A DNA stretch of 64,000 bases, taken from NCBI GenBank assembly GCA_038210445.1, contig JBBQWQ010000013.1:62001-126000 (forward strand), written 5' to 3'. The notes under the pieces are model-generated. The model saw nothing but the letters and a program-made list of their open reading frames with translations, was not told the origin of the DNA and made no database searches. Source of the DNA: JABFRG01 sp038210445. GTDB taxonomy: Bacteria > Myxococcota_A > Polyangia > Polyangiales > Polyangiaceae. The position numbers were made by a program, and so were the translations under genes. Positions 15,527-25,422 of the stretch are shown one piece after another. Each line of letters starts with the position of its first letter. The stretch's first letter is position 1.

Positions 15527-17338
<1,812 letters not shown>

Positions 17339-17341
17339 GCC

Positions 17342-18739
17342 ATGGCCGTCTTCGAGTACCGCGGCCTCATCGTCGCCTCCGGCAAGCCTACCAAGGGCGT
17401 GCGCGATGCCGACAACCCCAAGGTGCTCCGGGCGGCCCTCAAGCGCGAGGGGGTTCTCCTCACCGAAGCCCACGAAGGCAAGCAGGGGAGCTCGGCGCAG
17501 GGGCAGAAGCTCGACCTGCTCGCGCTGTTTCGCCGGGTCACCATCAACGACGTGGCCACCATGACGCGGCAGCTCGCGACGCTGGTGGGTGCGGGCATTC
17601 CCTTGGTGGAAGCGGTCTCTGCGCTCTCCGAGCAGACCGAGAAGCTCGAGCTCTTGCGGGTGCTCACCCAGGTTCGCGAGCGCCTCAACGAAGGTATGTC
17701 GTTCGCCAAGGCGCTCGAGGAGCACCCCAAGGCGTTTCCCAGCCTCTACGTGAACATGGTGGCCGCCGGTGAGGCCTCCGGCACCCTCGAGAAGGTGCTC
17801 GACCGTCTGGCCGACTTCATGGACGACCAGGCGCGCATTCGCGGCAAGGTCACGGCCGCGCTGGCCTATCCGATTCTCATGATGGTGATGGGCACCGGGT
17901 TGCTCACGGTGATGATGACCGTGGTGGTGCCCAAGGTCACCAGCATCTTCGCGAGCCTCGACCGCGCGCTACCCTGGTACACCGCGCTCCTCATCACCAT
18001 GTCCGATGCCATCAGCTCGCCCATCACCGGCGGCGCCGTGCTCGGGCTCATCTGTTTGAACCTCATCATGCGCCTGCGCGGCGGCGTGGCCAACCCGAGC
18101 GCGCTCTTCGTCCTGCGGATGTTCGCGGCGGTGAGCGCGTTTGGGGTGCTTGGCGGCGGCTGGGTGGTAGGCACCCTGTGGCTCTATCTGCTGGGTCTGG
18201 TGCTGGGCGTGGTGGTGGGCTTCGCGCTTTCGCAGTTCTTGGCCTGGATGCGCACCCCCAAGGGCATGATTTGGAAGGATACCTTCCTGCTGCGGGTGCC
18301 GCTCTTCGGCCAGGTCTTCCGCCTGGTCGCCGTGGCGCGCTTCACGCGGACGCTGGGAACGCTGCTCCAGAGCGGCGTATCGCTCCTCAAGGCCATGGAG
18401 ATCGTCAAGAACGTGGTCGACAACGCCAAGCTGAAGCTGGTGATCGACGACGCCACCGCCTCGATTCGCGAAGGGCAGTCCATCTCGGTGCCGCTCAAGC
18501 GGAGCGGCGAATTTCCGTCGATGGCCATCCACATGATCGCCGTCGGCGAAAAGAGCGGGCAGCTCGAGCACATGCTCGAAACCGTGGCCAAGGAGTACGA
18601 CCGTCAGGTGGAGACCCGCGTCACCGCCATGACCAGCCTGCTCGAGCCGCTCATCATCATTCTCATGGGCGGCGGCGTAGGGTTCATCACCTTCTCCATC
18701 CTCATGCCTCTCATCCAGATGAACGACTTCGTGCAGTGA
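17342..18739 (+). CDS. gspF: type II secretion inner-membrane platform protein GspF
   Basis: GspF (465 aa) is the polytopic platform protein. Two homologous cytoplasmic domains are clear: FRRVTINDVATMTRQLATLVGAGIPLVEA and RLVAVARFTRTLGTLLQSGVSLLKA, each followed by the conserved GE-SG turn (AAGEASGTLEKVL and AVGEKSGQLEHML). A membrane helix follows the first domain (ILMMVMGTGLLTVMMTVVVP) and another closes the protein. The region between the domains (about residues 220-310) is longer than in typical 400-residue GspF. It has one expected helix and an added stretch with two more hydrophobic helices (FAAVSAFGVLGGGWVVGTLW and YLLGLVLGVVVGFALSQFLA). Its stop overlaps the next start. Confidence 0.95.
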   Translation: MAVFEYRGLIVASGKPTKGVRDADNPKVLRAALKREGVLLTEAHEGKQGSSAQGQKLDLLALFRRVTINDVATMTRQLATLVGAGIPLVEAVSALSEQTEKLELLRVLTQVRERLNEGMSFAKALEEHPKAFPSLYVNMVAAGEASGTLEKVLDRLADFMDDQARIRGKVTAALAYPILMMVMGTGLLTVMMTVVVPKVTSIFASLDRALPWYTALLITMSDAISSPITGGAVLGLICLNLIMRLRGGVANPSALFVLRMFAAVSAFGVLGGGWVVGTLWLYLLGLVLGVVVGFALSQFLAWMRTPKGMIWKDTFLLRVPLFGQVFRLVAVARFTRTLGTLLQSGVSLLKAMEIVKNVVDNAKLKLVIDDATASIREGQSISVPLKRSGEFPSMAIHMIAVGEKSGQLEHMLETVAKEYDRQVETRVTAMTSLLEPLIIILMGGGVGFITFSILMPLIQMNDFVQ

Positions 18740-19143
18740 TGAGGAAGCCGTCCCTCAACGTTTTTTTTCCCTGGGAGCGGCGCCGATCGTGGCTCGGGGC
18801 GGTGGGGCGCGCGCGGCTGCGCAACGTGGTCCTGGTATGCGTGGCGCTGGGCTCGTTCTTCCTGTTGCGGGCCCGCGAGGATCGCGCCGCAGAGCGCCGC
18901 GCGACGCGAGCGGCCATCACCTCGGCCTACCACGCCACGCTGGCCTATAGGGCAGACCATCGCGGGTCGTGCCCCAGGGACGTAGGCGAGCTGCAGACGG
19001 GTGGCTACACTTACGAGGTACCAACCGACGCATGGGGCAGGCCGCTCCGAATCGTGTGCCCTGGCCGCAAGGACCCAAAAGGGTTCGAACTGTTGAGCGA
19101 CGGGCCGGATGGGCTGCCATTCGGACTCGATCGCGTGGAGTGA
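18739..19143 (+). CDS. GspG-like membrane protein without a prepilin cleavage motif
   Basis: This 134-residue protein has its ATG overlapping the gspF stop. A basic N-terminus (RRRSWLGAVGRARLR) precedes a hydrophobic helix at residues 29-44. A long helical segment follows, then a C-terminal region that looks like the GspG beta/calcium-loop end: GGYTYEVPTDAWGRPLRIVCPG and GFELLSDGPDGLPFGLD. The G-[FM]-x4-E prepilin peptidase site is absent. It resembles a pseudopilin whose leader sequence has been replaced by a signal anchor. It could be a membrane-tethered pseudopilin-like subunit or a degenerate gspG duplicate. It sits directly before the true gspG. Family assignment is tentative. Confidence 0.7.
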   Translation: MRKPSLNVFFPWERRRSWLGAVGRARLRNVVLVCVALGSFFLLRAREDRAAERRATRAAITSAYHATLAYRADHRGSCPRDVGELQTGGYTYEVPTDAWGRPLRIVCPGRKDPKGFELLSDGPDGLPFGLDRVE

Positions 19144-19162
19144 ACCGAAGGAGATGAAGACG

Positions 19163-19579
19163 ATGGATCCCAAACGACTGAACATCTTGCGAAAGCGCCT
19201 CCGGAACGCGCGTGGCGTCACGCTCGTGGAAATCCTCATCGTGCTCGCCATCGTGGGCCTCATCGCCGGCGGCGTGGCGGTGTTCGCGGTGCCGAAGTTC
19301 AAGGAAGCCTCGATCAAAAGCAGCAAGATCGACGCCCAAACCCTGCAGCCTATCGCCGACAAGTTTCGCGCCGACCACCCCGGCGACGAGTGCCCCACGG
19401 TGCAGCTCCTGAAGGATAAAAAGGAGATCTCCGGCACCTCGAAGGTCACCGACGCCTGGGAGCACGCGTACATCATCGAGTGCGAGACCGACGAGACCTA
19501 CATCCGTAGCTGGGGCCCCGACGGCAAAGCCAATACCCAGGACGACATCGTCGTCCCCGAGAAGAAGGCGGGCGAGTAG
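19163..19579 (+). CDS. gspG: type II secretion major pseudopilin GspG
   Basis: The major pseudopilin (138 aa from the chosen start) has a basic leader, prepilin site NARG^VTLVEILIVLAIVGLI, the hydrophobic alpha-1 helix, and a C-terminal domain ending SWGPDGKANTQDDIVV, the GspG calcium-loop signature. The Glu at +5 is present. AAGGAG at 19147-19152 is ten bases before the ATG at 19163 but only one before an in-frame ATG at 19154; the former is preferred. Prepilin peptidase must come from elsewhere in the genome. It is co-transcribed with its neighbours, starting 19 bases after the preceding stop. Confidence 0.93.
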   Translation: MDPKRLNILRKRLRNARGVTLVEILIVLAIVGLIAGGVAVFAVPKFKEASIKSSKIDAQTLQPIADKFRADHPGDECPTVQLLKDKKEISGTSKVTDAWEHAYIIECETDETYIRSWGPDGKANTQDDIVVPEKKAGE

Positions 19580-19583
19580 CACC

Positions 19584-20369
19584 ATGACTTCGCAGCGCGC
19601 CATCGCGGCCACGGAGGTGCCCCGGTTCGTGCCGGGCCTCCGCGCGCCTGCGCGCGCTGCGGGGGTACATGCATCGCGTCGGCGTTTCACGCGCGCCATG
19701 ACGCTGGTGGAGATCCTCATCGTGATGGCCATCATCGGCATCATGATGGGGGTCATCGTCGCCGGCTCTGGCCAGACCAGCTCGGCCCGGCTGCGCCAGT
19801 CGGCGGCGCTCATCACCGGTGCGGTCCGGGTGGCCTATGCGCGCGCCAGCTCCATGTCGCGGCCGACCCGCCTGGTGTTCGACTTCGAGAAGCAGACCAT
19901 CACCCTCGAAGAATCCGATGCGCCGATGCTGGTGCAGGCCAAGGACCTGACCGGGACCGGCGGCGCCGACCCGGTCACCGAGGCGGAGAAGAACGCGGTC
20001 GCCGAGGGTCAGCGCATCGTCGCCGGACCGCAGGCGCCGCGCGCGACGTTCAAGCCTGTCGTCGACGCCGGGTTCGGCAAGGAGCCCAAGCCGCTGCCTT
20101 CGGGCATCCAGTTTCGCTCGGCGCAGGCCGCACACGACGACGCGGTTCGCCGCACCGGGCGCGCCTACCTGTACTTCTGGCCCGGCGGGCAGACGGAGCG
20201 CGCGGTCGTCCAGGTGCGCATCGGCGAAAAGGACGAAGACTCGGACACCCTGAGCCTGGTGGTCAGCGCGCTCACTGGCAAGGTCGAAGTGAAGTCCGGC
20301 AACGTTCCCCTCGAGACCCCGCAAGACGACAAAGAAGCGTCCGAGCGCGAAGCTCCGGGGGGCTTTTGA
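19584..20369 (+). CDS. gspH: type II secretion minor pseudopilin GspH
   Basis: The 261-residue GspH-type minor pseudopilin has the prepilin block FTRA^MTLVEILIVMAIIGIM, with Ala rather than Gly before the cleavage site. The leader is long (38 residues if the first ATG is used), which is unusual for pseudopilins. The GspH-like beta domain follows (SARLRQSAALITGAVRVAYA then RPTRLVFDFEKQTITLEE). An acidic Glu/Pro-rich tail ends the protein. It starts four bases after gspG and its stop overlaps gspI (TGATG). Confidence 0.88.
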   Translation: MTSQRAIAATEVPRFVPGLRAPARAAGVHASRRRFTRAMTLVEILIVMAIIGIMMGVIVAGSGQTSSARLRQSAALITGAVRVAYARASSMSRPTRLVFDFEKQTITLEESDAPMLVQAKDLTGTGGADPVTEAEKNAVAEGQRIVAGPQAPRATFKPVVDAGFGKEPKPLPSGIQFRSAQAAHDDAVRRTGRAYLYFWPGGQTERAVVQVRIGEKDEDSDTLSLVVSALTGKVEVKSGNVPLETPQDDKEASEREAPGGF

Positions 20370-21148
20370 TGCACGTCGTTGCTGGTCGCCGCACCTGCCG
20401 CGCGCCCTCACGCGCCTTCACGCTCCTCGAGGTGATGGTGGCGGTGGCCATTCTCGGCCTCGCGCTCACCGTCATACTCTCGGCGCAAGGTGGCCTGGCG
20501 GCCTCCAACAAGAGCGCCCAGAACATGGGCCTCGCCTCCAACTACGGGCGCTGCAAGATGAGCGAGGTAGAGGAGAAGCTCCTTCGCAACGGCTACCCCG
20601 ACATCGATCAGAACGACACCGACACGCCGTGTTGCGACGACAGCGACAACGGCGGCTTCACCTGCGATGTGCGGGTCGAGAAGGTGGAGCTGCCCAACCC
20701 CAACACCACCGCGGGCGACGCGGGTCTCGACCTTCAGGCGGCCCTGGGCGCTCCGCCGGTGGGCTCCGCGGGTGCCGCGGGGCCGGGCGCCGTGCCGCCG
20801 CTCGCCTCGCTCGACCTCGACGCGGGCCTGCAGGGCGTGGGCGCGCAGGTGGCGGGCCAGATGGGTCCTGCCGGCGCGCAGGGCATGCTCACCACCGTAC
20901 TCGGGCTCGTGTACCCGTCGCTCAAGCCGGTGCTCGAGGCCTCGATTCGCCGGGTCAGCATCACCGTGAAGTGGAAGGAAGGGCCCAACGCCCGGGAGCT
21001 GCCGCTGGTGCAGTTCGTCACCAGCCCGCAGAAGGCTGGCTTCCTGGCAGGCTTCGATGGCGGCACCCCGCCGGCGACGGGAACGGGCACCGGAACGGGA
21101 ACGGGAACCGGAACCGGAACCACCACGACCACGCCGGGGATCAAGTGA
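20369..21148 (+). CDS. gspI: type II secretion minor pseudopilin GspI
   Basis: This GspI-type minor pseudopilin has the prepilin block APSRA^FTLLEVMVAVAILGLA, again with Ala at -1. At 259 residues it is about twice the usual GspI length. After the N-terminal helix it has a four-cysteine segment (DTPCCDDSDNGGFTCDVR), a Gly/Ala/Pro-rich insert at about residues 110-165, then the expected beta strands (RVSITVKWKEG, ELPLVQFVT). A low-complexity Thr-Gly repeat ends the protein (about residues 237-255). The DNA under that tail is a near-perfect GGAACG/GGAACC hexamer repeat. It overlaps gspH and gspJ. Confidence 0.88.
   Translation: MHVVAGRRTCRAPSRAFTLLEVMVAVAILGLALTVILSAQGGLAASNKSAQNMGLASNYGRCKMSEVEEKLLRNGYPDIDQNDTDTPCCDDSDNGGFTCDVRVEKVELPNPNTTAGDAGLDLQAALGAPPVGSAGAAGPGAVPPLASLDLDAGLQGVGAQVAGQMGPAGAQGMLTTVLGLVYPSLKPVLEASIRRVSITVKWKEGPNARELPLVQFVTSPQKAGFLAGFDGGTPPATGTGTGTGTGTGTGTTTTTPGIK
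21077..21126 (+). repeat. hexanucleotide repeat encoding the GspI Thr-Gly tail
   Basis: GGAACG/GGCACC/GGAACC-type hexamers are repeated about eight times in frame at the end of gspI and encode (TG)n. The copies differ at single wobble bases, so slippage would change length by two residues per unit without a frameshift. Confidence 0.8.
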
Positions 21149-21852
21149 GTACGGCGCGCATCCGCCGCGGGTCGGCGCGCGGCATGACGTTGCTCGAAGT
21201 GGTGGTGGCAGTGGCGGTCATGGCCATGATCTCTTTGCTCCTCTACGGGGCCTTCGACGCGCTCAGCCGCGGCAAGCGCGGCGAAGCGGCGCGCGCCGAT
21301 CGCTCGCGGCAGGGGCGTGAAGCCATGGCCCGCATCACCCGAGAGATGGGGAGCGCGTACCTTTCGCTCCACAACCCGCTCGTGACTTCGCTCTACACTC
21401 GGCGGACGGTGTTCGTTGCCGAGCACACCGGCAGCGACGGCGACCGGGTAGACTTCGCCACTTTTTCGCACCGGCGCCTCCAGCGCGACGTTCCGGAGTC
21501 GGACCAGGCAGAGATTGGCTACTTCGTTTCTCGCGATCCCAATGTGACCGGCAAGCTCGACCTCGTGCGCCGCGAACAGACGCCCATCGACCTCGAGCCG
21601 CGCCAGGGCGGCGTCACCAACGTGGTGGCCGAGGACATCGAGTCCTTCGAGCTCAAGTATCTCGACCCCATCACGGGTCAGTGGATCGACACCTGGGACT
21701 CCACCAACCAGACCGGGCAGCTCAATCGCATGCCGCTCCAGGTGAAGGTCACGCTGGTGCTCAAGGGCATCAAAGACGGCCCGCCCCTGCGCTTCCAGAC
21801 CAAGTTCTCGATCCTCATTCGCGACCCTCTCACCTTCGGACAACCCCGATGA
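21145..21852 (+). CDS. gspJ: type II secretion minor pseudopilin GspJ
   Basis: The 235-residue GspJ-type pseudopilin has the leader and prepilin site GSARG^MTLLEVVVAVAVMAMI, with Glu at +5, and the helix continuing SLLLYGAFDALS. The GspJ hallmark RSRQGREAMARITREMGSAYLS follows, and the closing beta domain includes ELKYLDPITGQWIDTWDS. A GTG start overlaps the gspI stop (GTGA). The stop overlaps the gspK start (ATGA). Length is normal for GspJ. The protein should join GspI, GspK and GspH at the pseudopilus tip. Confidence 0.92.
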   Translation: MSTARIRRGSARGMTLLEVVVAVAVMAMISLLLYGAFDALSRGKRGEAARADRSRQGREAMARITREMGSAYLSLHNPLVTSLYTRRTVFVAEHTGSDGDRVDFATFSHRRLQRDVPESDQAEIGYFVSRDPNVTGKLDLVRREQTPIDLEPRQGGVTNVVAEDIESFELKYLDPITGQWIDTWDSTNQTGQLNRMPLQVKVTLVLKGIKDGPPLRFQTKFSILIRDPLTFGQPR

Positions 21853-23294
21853 GCGCCCGACTTCGTCGCATCAAGAATCGGCGCCAGGGCCGGGGCAAGC
21901 AGCGCGGCATTGCGCTCCCGATGGTCATCGGCGCCATCGTGGTGCTCTCGGTGGTGCTCGCCGAGTTTCAGACCGACGTCAGCGCAGAGGTCTCCGCGGC
22001 CACCAGCGCCCGCGACGCCGTGCAAGCGGAGTACATGGCCCGCAGCGCCATCAACCTCTCGCGGCTCCTCATCGCCAGCGAGCCCACCATTCGTGCCGCG
22101 GTGGCGCCGCTCTTCGCCTTCTTGAAGAAGTCGCCGCCGCAGCTGCCGGTGTGGGAGTTCACCGACCGCTTGCTCTCGGCTTTCATGAGCGAAGAAGAGG
22201 CTCCGCTTGAAGGCGCGCCGCCCAAGCCGGCGGAGAACAACACCGCGACGCTGCTCTTTGACGACAGCAAGGGGCGCAACGTCACCACGCCGGGCGGCCG
22301 CTTCGAGCTGGTCATCGTCGACGAGGACGCCAAGCTCAACATGAACCAGGGCTCCTCCAACGACATCGCGCGCATTCGTCTGGGCAAGCAGATCATGGGC
22401 CTCATCGGCCCCCTCCAGTACTCCACCATCTTCGACCAACGCGACGCGCGGGGGCAGAGTACCGACCGCGCGCAGACGTGCCAGGCGCTCATCGACTGGG
22501 CCGACGTGGACGAGACCGCCTTCACCTGCGACTTTTCCTCCAACGCCCAGAGCGCGGGCAGCGAAGACTCATTCTACTCGCTCTTGCCCAAGCCCTACAA
22601 ACGCAAGAACGGCCCCTACGACTCTCTCGAAGAGCTGCACATGGTGCGGGGCATCTCCGAAGACTTTTGGGCGGCCTTCGTAGACCCGGAGCCCACCAAC
22701 CCGAAGAAGCGCGTGGTGAGCGTGTGGGGGCAGGGCACAGTGAACGTAAACACTGCCAATGCGCAGACGCTGCTCGCGGTGGTGTGCTCCGGCGCACCGA
22801 CCGCCGAGATCTGCATCGACCCCACGCAGGCGCAGTCGTTCCTCATGGGCGTCACCATGGCGCGCGGCATCTCCATGGGCGCGCCCCTCTTCGGCTCTCC
22901 GCAAGATTTCGTGCAAACGATGACCGGCAAGGGAATGCTCGGGCCCATTCTCGCGTCGATGGGGATGAAGCCCGTGAAGTTCCAATCGGAGGCCGAGTTC
23001 GCCAAGAGCATCGCCACCGAGAGCAAGATGTTCTCGATCTACGCGGTGGGCGTGAAGAAGGGCTACAAGCGCGAGACCCGCGTGAAGCTTCACGCGGTGG
23101 TGGACTTTCGCAGCGCGCCGCCGCTGGGCACGCCCGGCGCACCCGGCACGCCGCAAGCGGGCACCACCGGCGCCGGCGGCGCAGGCACCACGACCACCCC
23201 CACCACGACCACCGGCCCCGCGTCCGCGGACGCCATCGCCGCGGCGCTGAAGCCCAGCTCGGGCGGTCAGGTCGTCTACTTTCGGGCGGAGTAA
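21849..23294 (+). CDS. gspK: type II secretion minor pseudopilin GspK
   Basis: GspK (481 aa) is the large tip pseudopilin. It has a basic leader (RRIKNRRQGRGKQRG) and cleavage site RG^IALPMVIGAIVVLSVV with no Glu at +5, as is normal for GspK. It has the long alpha-helical domain that distinguishes this subunit (RLGKQIMGLIGPLQYS and SLEELHMVRGISEDF) and VNVNTANAQTLLAVV, the classic GspK helix-hairpin. Length is above average because of a Gly/Thr/Pro-rich tail (TTGAGGAGTTTTPTTTT). It ends five bases before gspL. Confidence 0.93.
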   Translation: MSARLRRIKNRRQGRGKQRGIALPMVIGAIVVLSVVLAEFQTDVSAEVSAATSARDAVQAEYMARSAINLSRLLIASEPTIRAAVAPLFAFLKKSPPQLPVWEFTDRLLSAFMSEEEAPLEGAPPKPAENNTATLLFDDSKGRNVTTPGGRFELVIVDEDAKLNMNQGSSNDIARIRLGKQIMGLIGPLQYSTIFDQRDARGQSTDRAQTCQALIDWADVDETAFTCDFSSNAQSAGSEDSFYSLLPKPYKRKNGPYDSLEELHMVRGISEDFWAAFVDPEPTNPKKRVVSVWGQGTVNVNTANAQTLLAVVCSGAPTAEICIDPTQAQSFLMGVTMARGISMGAPLFGSPQDFVQTMTGKGMLGPILASMGMKPVKFQSEAEFAKSIATESKMFSIYAVGVKKGYKRETRVKLHAVVDFRSAPPLGTPGAPGTPQAGTTGAGGAGTTTTPTTTTGPASADAIAAALKPSSGGQVVYFRAE

Positions 23295-23299
23295 TCAAC

Positions 23300-24841
23300 A
23301 TGGCATTGCACATCGGAATCGACATCGGAGCCAGGGCGGTCAGGGCGGCCGCGCTGCGCGCTTCCTTCAAGAAGACGCGTCTCGAGGCGCTCATCTTGAT
23401 CGAGATCACCGAGCCGGGCGGCGTCGCCGACGCCTTGCGGCGCGCCCTCGCCGAGGCCACGGGCGGTAAGCCCGCTGCGCACGACGGCCTGGCGGTGGCC
23501 ATCGACGGCGATCGCGCGGCGGTGCGCGTGCTCGCCCTCCCCATGAGCGCGCAGAAGCAGCTCGCCGAGGTGCTTCCCTTCGAGCTGGAGTCCGAGGTGC
23601 CGTTCGACATTTCCGAGTCGGTGTGGGACTACCGCGTGCTCAGCGCAGGGCGTCCGGAGCTGGCCAAGCCCACGGAGCTCGCGGTGCTGGTAGCGGTGGC
23701 GCGCACCGAAGAGGCGCGCGCCCGCATCGACCTCCTGAAGAGCGCGATTCTGCAGGAACCGGAGCGCGTCGGCGTCGGCGCGTTCCCGCTCGCGAATCTC
23801 TGCGCGGCCATTCCCGAGCTCGCCACCAGCGTCGAGCCGATCATGGTGGTGGACCTCGGCACCAAGCGCAGCGAGGTGCTGGTGGTGAAGGGCGGCGAGC
23901 CGGTGTTCTCGCGCACGGTTACCGTGGGCACCGAAGGCCTGCCCGGCGCCGCCAGCAAGCTCGCCCGCGAGCTCCGCACCACCATCGCCTCCTATCGCGC
24001 CACCGGTGGCGCTGCGCCGCGCAAGGTGCTGCTGGCCGGGGGGGGCGCTGCCTATACCGACGGGGCGCAAGGCTTTATCGCGCAAGAAACCAGCCTTCCG
24101 GTGGAGACCATTCCCCGGCCGGCCAGCTTCGAGCTCGCGCCCACCATCACGCCGCAGTCGCTGGCAACGTTCCCGCAGTTCGCCAAGGCGGTGGGTCTCG
24201 CGCTGTCGTTGGGGTCCCGGCCGGTCGACGTGAACCTTCGCCGGGGTCCGCTCGCGTTCGAGCGCGGCTTCGCCTGGGTCAAGGAGAAGGTGCCCGCGCT
24301 GGTGGGGCTGGGCGCGGTCATCGCACTCGCGTTCTTCCTCTCGGTGCTGGTGGAGCTCATCGCGCTCTCACGAGAGCGTGCCACCCTTGAGAAGGCCATG
24401 ACCAACGTCACCGGCGAGGTGCTCGGCGAGGCCACCCCCAGCGCCGACAGGGCAAACGAGCTCTTGCAGCAGCAGACCGCATTGAGCGACGAGGACCCGC
24501 TGCCCCACGCCGACTCCTTCGACGTCATGGTGCGGCTCTCGGAGTCGATTCCCCAGTCGGTGGTGCACGACATCGACGAGCTCGACGTGCAGAAGGGGCA
24601 CGTGGTGGTGCACGGCGTGGTCGCGAGCGTGAACGACGCCCAGGAGATTGCCAAGTCGCTCAAGAGCGAGCGCTGCTTCTCCGACGTGAAGATCACCCGC
24701 ACCACCCAGGTGGTGGGCGGCGACCGCCAGAAATACGTGATGGAATTTGACATCAAGTGTCCAGAAGACGTGAAGGCAGTCGCCAAGAAGCCCGGCGCCG
24801 CCGCCCCCACCGCCACCGCAACCGCAACCGGAGGTAAGTGA
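23300..24841 (+). CDS. gspL: type II secretion inner-membrane protein GspL (PilM-like)
   Basis: This 513-residue protein has the GspL layout. An actin-like cytoplasmic domain (IGIDIGARAVRAAAL, then EVLPFELESEVPFDI and a FSRTVTVGTEGLPGAA motif) recruits the GspE ATPase. One membrane helix lies at about residues 335-355 (LVGLGAVIALAFFLSVLVEL). A periplasmic ferredoxin-like domain follows (HVVVHGVVASVNDAQEIAKSL), and the protein ends in an Ala/Thr-rich tail. The actin-like domain is closer in feel to PilM than to enterobacterial GspL. A G8 tract at 24038-24045 lies in codons for Gly-Gly-Gly. The stop overlaps gspM by one base. Confidence 0.88.
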   Translation: MALHIGIDIGARAVRAAALRASFKKTRLEALILIEITEPGGVADALRRALAEATGGKPAAHDGLAVAIDGDRAAVRVLALPMSAQKQLAEVLPFELESEVPFDISESVWDYRVLSAGRPELAKPTELAVLVAVARTEEARARIDLLKSAILQEPERVGVGAFPLANLCAAIPELATSVEPIMVVDLGTKRSEVLVVKGGEPVFSRTVTVGTEGLPGAASKLARELRTTIASYRATGGAAPRKVLLAGGGAAYTDGAQGFIAQETSLPVETIPRPASFELAPTITPQSLATFPQFAKAVGLALSLGSRPVDVNLRRGPLAFERGFAWVKEKVPALVGLGAVIALAFFLSVLVELIALSRERATLEKAMTNVTGEVLGEATPSADRANELLQQQTALSDEDPLPHADSFDVMVRLSESIPQSVVHDIDELDVQKGHVVVHGVVASVNDAQEIAKSLKSERCFSDVKITRTTQVVGGDRQKYVMEFDIKCPEDVKAVAKKPGAAAPTATATATGGK

Positions 24842-25422
24842 TGGTGCTTCCCGCTTTCATGGACCGCTTCGGGCTCGGCACCCGCGAACAGCGCAACGCC
24901 ACGGTGGTCGCTGCGGTGCTGCTCGGCCTGCTCTTCGTCGTGCTCCCGGTGGGCCTGCAGGTGCTCGCCATCTCCAAGAGCCACGCCAACGGCGAGCTGC
25001 GCGATACCTTGCAAAAGGTGCAGGCTGCACGTAACGATATCCGCGCGCGAAATGCCCGCAAAGACGGCGTCGCGCAGCGCTACGCCAAGAAGGCGCCGCC
25101 GCTCGCCGGCTTTCTGGAACAGACGGCGCGCGCCTACAAGCTCGACATCAGCGACTCCAACGATCGCCAGGACCTTGCCCACGGCAAGCGATACAACGAG
25201 CGCAACACGGTGGTGCACCTGCGCAAGGCGGGCATGCTGCCGCTGGCGCGCTTCATCGAGGCCATCGAGCAGAGCGGATTCGCGGTGGCGGTGAGCCGCC
25301 TCAGCATTCGCAAACGCAGCGGCGAGCCCAACTCGTACGACGTCGAGATCGGCGTCTCGGCCTTCGACCGCACCGCCGAAGCCCCCAAAGAAAAAGAGAA
25401 GCCGAAGGACGTGCCCAAGTGA
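24841..25422 (+). CDS. gspM: type II secretion inner-membrane protein GspM
   Basis: GspM (193 aa) has a short N-terminus, one membrane helix at about residues 22-44 (VVAAVLLGLLFVVLPVGLQV), a helical coiled region (NGELRDTLQKVQAARNDIRAR), and a periplasmic ferredoxin-like domain (GMLPLARFIEAIEQSGFAVAV and SRLSIRKRSGEPNSYDVEI). It is predicted to pair with GspL through both domains. It ends in a Lys/Glu-rich tail. The ATG overlaps the gspL stop and its own stop overlaps the GTG of gspN (GTGA). Confidence 0.88.
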   Translation: MVLPAFMDRFGLGTREQRNATVVAAVLLGLLFVVLPVGLQVLAISKSHANGELRDTLQKVQAARNDIRARNARKDGVAQRYAKKAPPLAGFLEQTARAYKLDISDSNDRQDLAHGKRYNERNTVVHLRKAGMLPLARFIEAIEQSGFAVAVSRLSIRKRSGEPNSYDVEIGVSAFDRTAEAPKEKEKPKDVPK

